48,387 nt of DNA from an uncultured Acetatifactor sp. Its GTDB lineage: Bacteria; Bacillota; Clostridia; Lachnospirales; Lachnospiraceae. Position numbers and translations under genes: made by a program. Below the pieces are notes generated by a model. That model was not told where the DNA came from. It made no database searches and worked only from the letters and a program-made list of their open reading frames with translations. Of this stretch, positions 1 through 7,224 are shown piece after piece; positions within the stretch are counted from its first letter, which is position 1; each line of letters starts with the position of its first letter. The stretch spans positions 1 through 48,387 of the forward strand of contig CAJTOJ010000030.1 of NCBI GenBank assembly GCA_910577665.1, in the 5' to 3' direction.

Positions 1-127
1 CACCGAGGCTGCCATCAAGGGTAAGATTGATAATCTGATCGGTTTGAAGGAAAACAGCTGGCTGGCAATAGGGATATTTGTCTGTTTTGGGAAGTGTGGC
101 AGATCATGGAAATGGGGAGAAGCTTCG

Positions 128-235
128 ATGAAAAAGAGGCAGGGATTAGTATTCCAGGTCATCCTTGTGGCGGCTATAGCAGTACGCTTGCTGGGTTTCG
201 GGACGGTCCTGGTCGGAATCAACCAGGATGAAGCG
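128..235 (+). pseudogene. N-terminal remnant of a GT39-type membrane glycosyltransferase
   Basis: An ATG at 128 follows a good SD (GGGGAG, 7 nt upstream) and opens a reading frame with a basic start, one hydrophobic segment and then GINQDEA. That combination is typical of the first 35 or so residues of dolichyl-phosphate-mannose-mannosyltransferase-like (GT39) membrane proteins, where the NQDEA acidic motif sits at the first external loop. After NQDEA the frame turns into a Lys/Arg-rich, non-family sequence, runs through a terminator and ends at 385, so the multi-membrane body of the enzyme is missing. I read it as a 5' fragment left by a deletion or rearrangement. Bases 1-127 contain no gene I can name: two frames close by base 38, and the third stays open into this fragment. 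The family call rests on a short motif. Confidence 0.4.
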
Positions 236-264
236 CATAAGCGCAAAAGAAGAAAAGCAGAGGA

Positions 265-1470
265 TCATTCTTTGGGGGAGTCAAACAGGCTCCCCCTTTT
301 TACGGCGTCTTTTCCATATTTCCCCCGAATTTTATCCAATGCTGCATCTAGTTTCTGCTGTTTTTCCGATACAGGTGCCTTATAGTCAAACAGACCAAGC
401 TGTACAGGTTCATCTGCCGGAGCCAGATGTCCGGCACGGACGCCCATAAGCCGGATGGGGGTGCCGTCCCAGAGTTCGTCAAACAGGGTGCAGGAGAGAC
501 GGTAGATCTGATCTGTGGAGGCTGTGGGGGGATCTGACGGCGCCTGGTGGGAGACGCAGCGGAAGGTGTGGTATTTGATCTCGGTACATATAAGGCCGGC
601 TTTCTGGCCAGAAGTCCTTAGGCGCCCTGCCACAGATTCAGAGAGGGAAAGGAGTATCCTGGCAGCAGCCTCCCTGGTGGTGACATCTTCTGCCAGAGTG
701 GTGGAGTTGCCGATGCTTTTTTCCCTGGCAGGGACAGGCTGTACACAGGAGTCATCCAGTCCGTTGGCGTAGTTCCAGAGGGTGGTTCCGTGAAGCTTCA
801 GATGAGCTCTTAGGATCCGGGGATCCGTCTGTGCCAGGTCGCCAATGGTGGAGATACCCAGCTTTCGCAGGGTTTCTCTGCTGGATTTCCCACATAGAAA
901 CAGTTTTGACACAGGAAGGGGCCATAGCTTTTCCTGGATTTCCCGGGAATAGAGGGTGTGTACCAGGTTCGGTTTTCTGAAGTCGGAGGCCATTTTGGCC
1001 AGGACTTTTCTGTCAGAGATGCCTATATTGACAGTGAACTTGAAAATGTCAAATATGGTGTCTTTGATCAGGGTGGCGGCAGCCTCAGGAGAGGAATAAT
1101 TTGCCGAAACAGGGGAATAATCCATATAGCATTCATCTATACTCACCTGTTCTATATTAGGACAGATGCCGGAGAGATATTCCATAAGCCGTGTACTCTG
1201 TTGGCGGTAGAGTGTATGATCTGGAGGCACAATGGTCAGATTCGGGCATTTGCGCAGGGCAGTGGCTACTGGTTCCCCGGTAGTAATGCCATAGCCTTTG
1301 GCGGGGATGGATTTGGCCAGTACTACTCCATGGCGTGTGCTTCTGTCTCCTCCCACAATGGAGGGGATCTGGCGCAGATCTGTGATATCACCTGCCTCCA
1401 GGCGTGCCAGGGCTGTCCAGCTTAAAAAAGCTGAATTTACATCAATGTGAAAAAAGATGGGGGATTTCAT
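265..1470 (-). CDS. dinB: DNA polymerase IV (Y-family translesion polymerase)
   Basis: This 401-residue protein is a Y-family translesion DNA polymerase that copies damaged templates without proofreading. The N terminus has the metal-binding FHIDVNSAFLSW segment, and the palm motif SIDECYMD at about residues 108-115 supplies the catalytic Asp/Glu pair. The thumb and little-finger domains follow. Near the C terminus QLGLFD (about residues 360-365) fits the beta-sliding-clamp binding motif, so the polymerase is probably recruited by DnaN. The start is supported by AGGAG 5-6 nt upstream of ATG. The gene stands alone on the minus strand. Length matches Pol IV and the family call is firm. I saw no clear LexA box in its short upstream region, so SOS control is not shown. 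Confidence 0.93.
   Translation of the reverse strand: MKSPIFFHIDVNSAFLSWTALARLEAGDITDLRQIPSIVGGDRSTRHGVVLAKSIPAKGYGITTGEPVATALRKCPNLTIVPPDHTLYRQQSTRLMEYLSGICPNIEQVSIDECYMDYSPVSANYSSPEAAATLIKDTIFDIFKFTVNIGISDRKVLAKMASDFRKPNLVHTLYSREIQEKLWPLPVSKLFLCGKSSRETLRKLGISTIGDLAQTDPRILRAHLKLHGTTLWNYANGLDDSCVQPVPAREKSIGNSTTLAEDVTTREAAARILLSLSESVAGRLRTSGQKAGLICTEIKYHTFRCVSHQAPSDPPTASTDQIYRLSCTLFDELWDGTPIRLMGVRAGHLAPADEPVQLGLFDYKAPVSEKQQKLDAALDKIRGKYGKDAVKRGSLFDSPKE
274..301 (+). terminator. Rho-independent terminator at the end of the remnant
   Basis: GGGGGAG (274-280) pairs with CTCCCCC (290-296) and is followed by five T on the plus strand. It lies inside the last codons of the opposing dinB gene, so the same bases encode the dinB C terminus on the other strand. 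Confidence 0.65.
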
Positions 1471-1589
1471 AGGTCTCCTTTACCGTCTGTTTTATGCACA
1501 AGCACATGCAGGCAGAAAAGGGGAACCTTAGCGGCATGTGAACTATATGCAATCTGTTTCTTAATTAACTATAACCTTGGAAAACGCAC

Positions 1590-1618
1590 TTTACAAGCCC
1601 TTTGTTTGCTGTTAGAAT
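1590..1618 (+). promoter_or_regulatory. Promoter for the M23 peptidase gene
   Basis: TTTACA (1590-1595), a 17-nt spacer and TAGAAT (1613-1618). The expected transcript starts near 1625. Its leader has a GC-rich hairpin, TCGCGG (1635-1640) with CCGCGA (1646-1651), about 50 nt before the start codon. Confidence 0.55.
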
Positions 1619-1704
1619 ATTTTTGTTGATTTTGTCGCGGGAAAGCCGCGAAAATTTCAAGGTTACAGCGAAACTTGTAGAAGGGCCTCAGGACTGGAGA
1701 TATT

Positions 1705-3288
1705 TTGAAACGTATGAAAAAGAAAAAAAACAATTATAAAAAATATAAATTTACATATATTAAGACTACGATGTTCACTTTGTTTGTCTGCCTGCTTTTC
1801 TTAAAGGGATATACTCCGTTTGAGAGGACAGGGGAGAATTTCTTCCATGTCCAGGTAAACGGGCAGGATGTGGGCACCATTGGGGAGCGGGAGCGGGCAG
1901 AGATGCTCTTGATCCAGGCTCGCCGGAATGTGGCCATGGACAGTGAGGAACTGGTGTTCATGAGGGCAGATCTTGAGGTACAGGGAGAGGAAGTACTCTG
2001 GGGCGTGGTAAACAGCGATGAAGAGCTGCGCCAGAACATGGAGGATGCCTTGAGGGGTGGCATAATAGGCAGTATGCACCGTTCCTATACCTTGAAGGTG
2101 AATGAGTATGTGGTGAATCTGGCCAGTGTGGACGAGGTGAGGCAGTTGTTGCAGGCCGCCATTGATAAGTATGACAGCCAGGGAAAGTTCCAGGTGGAAC
2201 TGCTCTACGACATGGAGCGGGAGTTCAATGTACTGACTACCCAGGTACTGGAATCTTCCCAGAAACAGGAGGAAGAAGAGCTGTCCTATGCGGAAGGCGG
2301 CGTGCAGGATATGCTCTCCTCCCTGGGCAGGGATGTTGAAACACAGGAAGAAAAAGGTTTTGATGATTATGCGCTGGGGATCCTGACGATGGGCTTTTCG
2401 GAGGAAGTGGAAGTGGTGGAGTGCTACATGCCGGAGAGTCAGCTGACTCTCTTGTCTGAGGCTATCGAACAGGTGACGAAAGAGCAGGAGACACCGGGAG
2501 AGTATGAGGTGGTAGCAGGGGATACACTGTCTGAGATTGCCATCAAAGTGGACATTCCCATGGACAGGCTGGTGGAGATGAACGACAGTCTGGAGGACAT
2601 CAATACAACCTTGCAGATCGGCCAGAAGCTGATCACTACCGTTCCTAAGCCGGAGCTGTCTGTGACCAGGACAGAGGAGCAATACTATGAGGAGAGTTAT
2701 GACGCTGACATCGTCTATATTGACAATGACAACTGGTTCACTTATCAGACCGTAGTACACACACAGCCTTCGGCCGGTTACCGTAAGGTGGTGGCAGATG
2801 TGTCCTATGTGAATGATAAGGAGGTCTCCAGCGTGATCCTGAAGGAAGAAGTGGTCATGGAGGCTGTGGCAAAGGTAGTGGAACGTGGTACGAAGATCCC
2901 TCCTACGTATATCAAGCCCATATCCGGGGGCAGGCAGTCCTCCGGGTTCGGCAGGCGCAGCAGGCCCACCAAGGGGGCCAGTACCTATCACAAGGGCGTG
3001 GACTGGGCCACTCCCACAGGTACACCTGTGTATGCATCCTGTGGTGGTACGGTGGCCAAGGCCGGATGGGGCAGCGGATACGGGTATGTGGTCTATATCA
3101 ACCATATAGATGGCAGGCAGACCCGGTATGGTCATCTGAGTAAGGTGCTGGTGAATGTGGGACAGTCGGTGAAACAGGGAGAGCGCATTGCCCTCAGCGG
3201 CAACACAGGTATCAGTTCGGGTCCCCACCTGCACTTTGAGATGCTGATCAATGGTTCCCAGGTGAACCCGCTTCCTTACCTGGATTAG
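1705..3288 (+). CDS. Membrane-anchored LysM-G5-M23 murein endopeptidase
   Basis: This 527-residue protein is a cell-wall hydrolase of the lysostaphin/M23 family. A basic cytoplasmic tail and one membrane segment (about residues 17-37) anchor it. A long linker follows, then a LysM peptidoglycan-binding domain (about 266-312, EYEVVAGDTLSEIA...), a G5-like domain (about 318-405) and a C-terminal M23 domain. The M23 zinc site is visible as HKGVD (near 428-432) and HLHFE (near 508-512). It should act outside the membrane, cutting peptide bridges during growth, division or sporulation. The chosen start is TTG at 1705, because GGAG lies 5 nt upstream; an in-frame ATG at 1714 is the alternative. The gene appears monocistronic, and the next gene has its own promoter. 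Confidence 0.88.
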   Translation: MKRMKKKKNNYKKYKFTYIKTTMFTLFVCLLFLKGYTPFERTGENFFHVQVNGQDVGTIGERERAEMLLIQARRNVAMDSEELVFMRADLEVQGEEVLWGVVNSDEELRQNMEDALRGGIIGSMHRSYTLKVNEYVVNLASVDEVRQLLQAAIDKYDSQGKFQVELLYDMEREFNVLTTQVLESSQKQEEEELSYAEGGVQDMLSSLGRDVETQEEKGFDDYALGILTMGFSEEVEVVECYMPESQLTLLSEAIEQVTKEQETPGEYEVVAGDTLSEIAIKVDIPMDRLVEMNDSLEDINTTLQIGQKLITTVPKPELSVTRTEEQYYEESYDADIVYIDNDNWFTYQTVVHTQPSAGYRKVVADVSYVNDKEVSSVILKEEVVMEAVAKVVERGTKIPPTYIKPISGGRQSSGFGRRSRPTKGASTYHKGVDWATPTGTPVYASCGGTVAKAGWGSGYGYVVYINHIDGRQTRYGHLSKVLVNVGQSVKQGERIALSGNTGISSGPHLHFEMLINGSQVNPLPYLD

Positions 3289-3644
3289 TACACTGGTTCA
3301 TTCACTCCCGGGTCATCCGTGTTCCCGGCCATTCATGACACTGTGTCTGTGGCACCTGCTGCTGTGGCGCAGTGTCAGCCCTATCGTATCATACTTCCTT
3401 TATCTGAAGTTTGTCATGCAAAGGATATGTGCAAACACCTGGCGGCAGTATGGATTGGACAGTAACCTTCGTCTGCCGCAACCATAGTTGACGAATGTGC
3501 GTTCTGTTTACAAAGGCGGAAAAATGTGGTAGTATGACTATGCTGTCTGTGGGGAAATTGCGCAGAAGATTGTGAGGGAGAGCCTGGATCCTTTCCCATT
3601 TGGTTAAGACAAATAAGACATTTGCCTGGAACAGGAGTAGATAG
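3289..3644 (+). promoter_or_regulatory. 356-bp gap with the murA promoter
   Basis: No gene is supported here. Two stem candidates are visible: GACACTG near 3338 with CAGTGTC near 3371, and GCGGCAG near 3443 with CTGCCGC near 3473. Neither has a T-run, so I do not call them terminators. A promoter is well formed: TTTACA (3507-3512), 17-nt spacer, TAGTAT (3530-3535), about 110 nt before murA. Confidence 0.5.
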
Positions 3645-4937
3645 ATGGAACAATACGCGATCAAGGGCGGGAATCCGCTTGTTGGAGACGTGGAGATCGG
3701 AGGGGCCAAGAATGCGGCGCTTCCTATTCTCGCTGCCGCCACCATGACGGATGAGACTGTATATATAGAGAACATGCCGGATGTGCGGGATATCAATGTG
3801 TTGCTGCAGGCCATGCAGGGAATCGGGGTCATGGTGAAGCGGACAGGCCGTCATAGTGTGGTGCTGAATGCCAGGAATATCAATAGCTTTGTGGTGGAAG
3901 ATGAGGGCATCAAGAAAATCAGGGCTTCCTATTATCTGTTAGGAGCCTTTCTGGGAAAATACAAACATGCAGAAGTGACATTGCCGGGTGGATGTGACAT
4001 TGGTTTCCGGGCTATAGACCAGCATATCAAGGGCTTCCGGGCCCTGGGAGCCGGGGTGGTAATTGAGCATGGCTTGATCAAGGCAGATGCACAGCGCCTG
4101 GTAGGAAGTCACATATATATGGATGTGGTCAGTGTGGGTGCAACTATCAATGTGATGATGGCGGCTACCATGGCAGAGGGCATGACCATCATTGAAAATG
4201 CTGCCAAGGAACCTCATGTGGTGGATCTGGCTAATTTCCTGAACAGCATGGGAGCCAATATCAAGGGGGCAGGCACGGACGTGATCCGTATCCGGGGGGT
4301 GCAGAAGCTGCATGGTACAGAGTACACCATTATTCCGGATCAGATAGAGGCAGGTACTTTCATGTTTGCCGGGGCGGTGACAAAAGGGGATGTGACAGTA
4401 AAAAATGTGATCCCTAAACATCTGGAATCCATTACAGCGAAACTGCTGGAGATCGGCTGTCAGGTGGAGGAGGCTGATGATTGCATCCGGGTAGTGGCCA
4501 CCAGGACCCTGGAGCATACCCATGTGAAGACATTGCCTTATCCTGGTTTTCCCACAGATATGCAGCCTCAGATCACAGTGGCCCTGGCCCTTTCCAAGGG
4601 AACCAGTATTGTTACGGAGAGTGTGTTTGAGAATCGTTTCAAATATGTGGACGAACTGACCAGAATGGGAGCCAACATCAAGGTGGAAGGCAATACCGCC
4701 ATTATCACGGGGGTGGAGAGATATACAGGGACAAGCATCTCGGCCCCGGATCTGCGGGCAGGGGCAGCCCTGGTGATTGCGGCGCTGACGGCGGAAGGAT
4801 ATAGCACAGTGGATGATGTGCAGTATATCCAGCGGGGATACGAGGATTTCCATCTGAAGCTCCAGGCCCTGGGCGCCCAGATCGAACTGGTGGAGACAGA
4901 GAAGGATTACCAGAAATTCAGGTTAAAGACAGGCTGA
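3645..4937 (+). CDS. murA: UDP-N-acetylglucosamine 1-carboxyvinyltransferase
   Basis: MurA transfers enolpyruvate from PEP to UDP-GlcNAc in the cytoplasm, the first committed step of peptidoglycan synthesis. The 430-residue length is normal. The protein shows the EPT inside-out barrel repeats, the KNAALPILAA segment near the N terminus (with the conserved Lys22/Asn23 pair) and PGGCDIG with Cys117, the residue that fosfomycin alkylates in this family. The usual RPID element reads RAID here. A second EPT-family enzyme, aroA, lies at the other end of the window. The start follows CAGGAG 7 nt upstream. Firmicutes often carry two MurA paralogs, and I cannot say which this is. Confidence 0.94.
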   Translation: MEQYAIKGGNPLVGDVEIGGAKNAALPILAAATMTDETVYIENMPDVRDINVLLQAMQGIGVMVKRTGRHSVVLNARNINSFVVEDEGIKKIRASYYLLGAFLGKYKHAEVTLPGGCDIGFRAIDQHIKGFRALGAGVVIEHGLIKADAQRLVGSHIYMDVVSVGATINVMMAATMAEGMTIIENAAKEPHVVDLANFLNSMGANIKGAGTDVIRIRGVQKLHGTEYTIIPDQIEAGTFMFAGAVTKGDVTVKNVIPKHLESITAKLLEIGCQVEEADDCIRVVATRTLEHTHVKTLPYPGFPTDMQPQITVALALSKGTSIVTESVFENRFKYVDELTRMGANIKVEGNTAIITGVERYTGTSISAPDLRAGAALVIAALTAEGYSTVDDVQYIQRGYEDFHLKLQALGAQIELVETEKDYQKFRLKTG

Positions 4938-5037
4938 GTCTGTACCAGGTGGAGGCCAATGATCCGGGCCTGGCATGGGGGATAGGGAGCGGCTTGCAGG
5001 AACAGTGTGGAAATATTTGTAAAAATAAAAATTACAG

Positions 5038-5066
5038 TTGACAGAAGGAATTTTTCATAGTAATCT
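5038..5066 (+). promoter_or_regulatory. Promoter of the metK leader
   Basis: Consensus TTGACA (5038-5043), 17-nt spacer, TAATCT (5061-5066). It sits about 65 nt upstream of the SAM riboswitch aptamer. Confidence 0.7.
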
Positions 5067-5130
5067 TAGAAAAGAAAAAATTGCATATGGTTTTCCGCAA
5101 CAGCTTATATTTCAGAGCTGTTTCGGTTTC

Positions 5131-5231
5131 TCTTATTCAGAGCTGGTGGAGATACATAGGATCGATGAAGCCACGGCAACCCCTATTGAGGAAGGTGCCC
5201 CCCCTGAGCGAGTTTGGATCGAACAATAAGA
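5131..5231 (+). ncRNA. SAM-I (S-box) riboswitch aptamer
   Basis: The leader shows the S-box signature in order: P1 strand TCTTATT (5131-5137), GAGCTGGTGGAGA, GATGAAGCCACGGCAACC, GGTGCC, CCTGAGCGAG, and the closing P1 strand AATAAGA (5225-5231). Established knowledge: SAM binding stabilises P1 and lets the downstream terminator form, turning off methionine/SAM genes. CAATAAG (5224-5230) is perfectly complementary to CTTATTG (5261-5267) in the terminator stem, giving a clear antiterminator. Its position before metK fits feedback control by the enzyme's product. Confidence 0.93.
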
Positions 5232-5254
5232 GGACCCAGGAACAAGAATATTCC

Positions 5255-5282
5255 AGTCCGCTTATTGCAAGCGGGCTTTTTT
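5255..5282 (+). terminator. Riboswitch-controlled terminator
   Basis: A 9-bp stem (about 5255-5263 with 5269-5277, one G-T pair) and a T-run form the expression platform of the SAM riboswitch. The left arm overlaps the antiterminator partner CTTATTG. Confidence 0.88.
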
Positions 5283-5518
5283 ACTTTATAGGAAAATCCG
5301 TTGCCAGACAGACCCGGAACCAGCAAGGTGCTGCAGACACTATTTACCTTGTAGGAAGGTCTATCCCCAGAAAGACCTGGAAGACGAATTATATCGTTTT
5401 TTATGGCCTATATCTTCACGGACTGCCGGACAGCCTGGAAACAGAAGAAAACCATCATAATACGGTGTACCGGCCAGCCGTACCAATTGGTTTCATATAA
5501 CCAGGAAAGGAAAATACA

Positions 5519-6706
5519 ATGGAAAAGCAGTTATTTACTTCAGAATCTGTGACAGAAGGACATCCCGACAAAGTATGTGATGCTGTGTCAGATGCCATCC
5601 TGGATGCCTGCATGGAGCAGGATCCCATGAGCCGTGTGGCCTGTGAGACGGCAAGTTGCACGGGATTTGTTCTGGTGACAGGGGAGATTACCACAAAAGC
5701 CCAGCTTGATATCCCGGCCATAGTGCGCAAGACAGTAAATGAAATCGGCTATAATGATGCCAGAACAGGATTTGACGGCCACACCTGTGCTGTGATGGTA
5801 GCCCTGGACAAACAGTCCCCGGACATTGCCATGGGCGTGGATAAGGCTCTGGAGGCAAGGGAGTCCAGCTTAAGCGATGCCCAGATCGAAGCCATCGGGG
5901 CAGGGGATCAGGGTATGATGTTCGGTTATGCCACCAATGAGACAAAAGAGGGGATGCCCTATCCCATTTCCCTGGCCCACAAGCTGGCCAGACAGCTGAC
6001 GAAAGTACGCAAGGATGGTACCCTTCCTTACCTTAGGCCGGATGGGAAGAGCCAGGTGTCTGTGGAATATGATGAGAATGGCAGACCTGTGCGCCTGGAG
6101 GCGGTGGTGCTTTCCACCCAGCACGATGAGGATGTGGCCCAGGAGCGGATCCATGAGGACATCCGCAAATATGTGTTTGATCCGGTGATACCCAAGGAGT
6201 TGGTGGACGAAAATACGAAGTTCTTCATCAACCCCACCGGACGTTTTGTGATCGGCGGACCGCATGGAGATGCAGGACTGACAGGACGCAAGATCATTGT
6301 GGACACTTATGGTGGCTATGCACGTCACGGCGGTGGTGCGTTCTCCGGCAAAGACTGCACCAAAGTGGACAGAAGCGCTGCCTACGCTGCCCGCTATGTG
6401 GCCAAGAATATAGTGGCAGCAGGACTGGCAGACAGATGTGAGATCCAGCTCTCCTATGCCATTGGGGTGGCACAGCCCACTTCTGTGATGGTGGATACCT
6501 TTGGGACAGGGAAGCTTGCAGACGAGAAACTGGTGGAGATCATCCGGGAGAATTTCGATCTGCGTCCTGCCGGGATCATCAAGATGCTGGATCTGCGCAG
6601 GCCTATCTACAGGCAGACTGCGGCTTACGGGCACTTTGGAAGAGATGACCTGTCGCTGCCTTGGGAGGCCTGTGACAAGGTGGATGTACTGAAGAAATAC
6701 CTGTAA
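5519..6706 (+). CDS. metK: S-adenosylmethionine synthetase
   Basis: MetK makes SAM from methionine and ATP in the cytoplasm. The 395-residue length is typical. Family motifs are present: GHPDKVCDAVSDA near the N terminus, GAGDQGMMFGYA in the middle, and the glycine-rich GGGAFSGKDCTKVDRSAAY loop that binds the phosphates. The start has AGGAAAGG upstream and follows a leader with the SAM riboswitch. The gene appears monocistronic and ends at a long-stem terminator. The 236 nt between the riboswitch terminator and the start codon are longer than usual, with only a small hairpin (AGGTCT/AGACCT near 5357-5381) visible. Confidence 0.96.
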   Translation: MEKQLFTSESVTEGHPDKVCDAVSDAILDACMEQDPMSRVACETASCTGFVLVTGEITTKAQLDIPAIVRKTVNEIGYNDARTGFDGHTCAVMVALDKQSPDIAMGVDKALEARESSLSDAQIEAIGAGDQGMMFGYATNETKEGMPYPISLAHKLARQLTKVRKDGTLPYLRPDGKSQVSVEYDENGRPVRLEAVVLSTQHDEDVAQERIHEDIRKYVFDPVIPKELVDENTKFFINPTGRFVIGGPHGDAGLTGRKIIVDTYGGYARHGGGAFSGKDCTKVDRSAAYAARYVAKNIVAAGLADRCEIQLSYAIGVAQPTSVMVDTFGTGKLADEKLVEIIRENFDLRPAGIIKMLDLRRPIYRQTAAYGHFGRDDLSLPWEACDKVDVLKKYL

Positions 6707-6745
6707 GGTATACGGATAATCAGAATGTAGGCAGATGGAGATCAG

Positions 6746-6799
6746 ATACCTCCTGGGCAGACACTGGGAATAACCAGAATCTGCTTGGGAGGTATTTTT
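6746..6799 (+). terminator. metK terminator
   Basis: ATACCTCC (6746-6753) pairs with GGAGGTAT (6788-6795), with a second paired block CAGA/TCTG inside, followed by a run of T. Confidence 0.75.
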
Positions 6800-6813
6800 A
6801 TAGTAAGCAGGAA

Positions 6814-6933
6814 GGATTTGAGTGTCCATTGTGTGGTAGGAGATTATTAAAAAAGGTTGGTCCATATGGCGAGTTTTTGGGATGTTCTAACTTTGAAGCC
6901 ATAGGGTGCACTTATAAGAGGAAACTCAAGTAG
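6814..6933 (+). pseudogene. Orphan topoisomerase-type C4 zinc-finger fragment
   Basis: The plus-strand frame ending at TAG 6931-6933 encodes GFECPLCGRRLL, then KKVGPYGEFLGCSNF, then GCTYKRKLK. This is the pattern of the C-terminal zinc fingers of bacterial topoisomerase I and of several nucleases (CPxCG...G.YG.F.GCS.....C.Y). The fragment is AT-richer than its neighbours, has no start codon with an SD, and its upstream part runs through the metK terminator. I read it as the tail of a lost gene, probably foreign. The parent family cannot be decided from one finger. Confidence 0.5.
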
Positions 6934-6965
6934 TATTCGGATTTTATTTATGGGGTTTTCTTTTC

Positions 6966-6993
6966 TTGAAATTATATGCAGTTTCGTTATAAT
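6966..6993 (+). promoter_or_regulatory. dnaE promoter
   Basis: TTGAAA (6966-6971), 16-nt spacer, perfect TATAAT (6988-6993). This implies a leader of about 225 nt before dnaE, in which I see no known riboswitch. Confidence 0.6.
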
Positions 6994-7224
6994 AAAAAGG
7001 ATGATACAATTTCGATGCGACATACCTGGTGCACTGACACATTCATTTTAGACAAGTGACGCAGGATATGTTTTCAGCCTGCAAGGCAGCTGAACGAAGC
7101 GATGTGGTGGTATTGCAGTCTGAAACCATCCTGGCAGATGGAAGTTCGGGCAAGTCATCGGGCGAAATGTGAATGAACCATTACAGCAGAATGAGCCGCC
7201 GTATGCGGCAGAATGAGAGGAATC

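Noticed and set aside
1801..3234. A 477-residue minus-strand frame opposite the M23 gene
   Set aside because: It mirrors the codons of a well-supported gene, is His/Gln/Leu-rich in the way antisense frames are, and has no SD. Similar long antisense frames opposite murA, metK, dnaE, lysS and pheT were dropped for the same reason.
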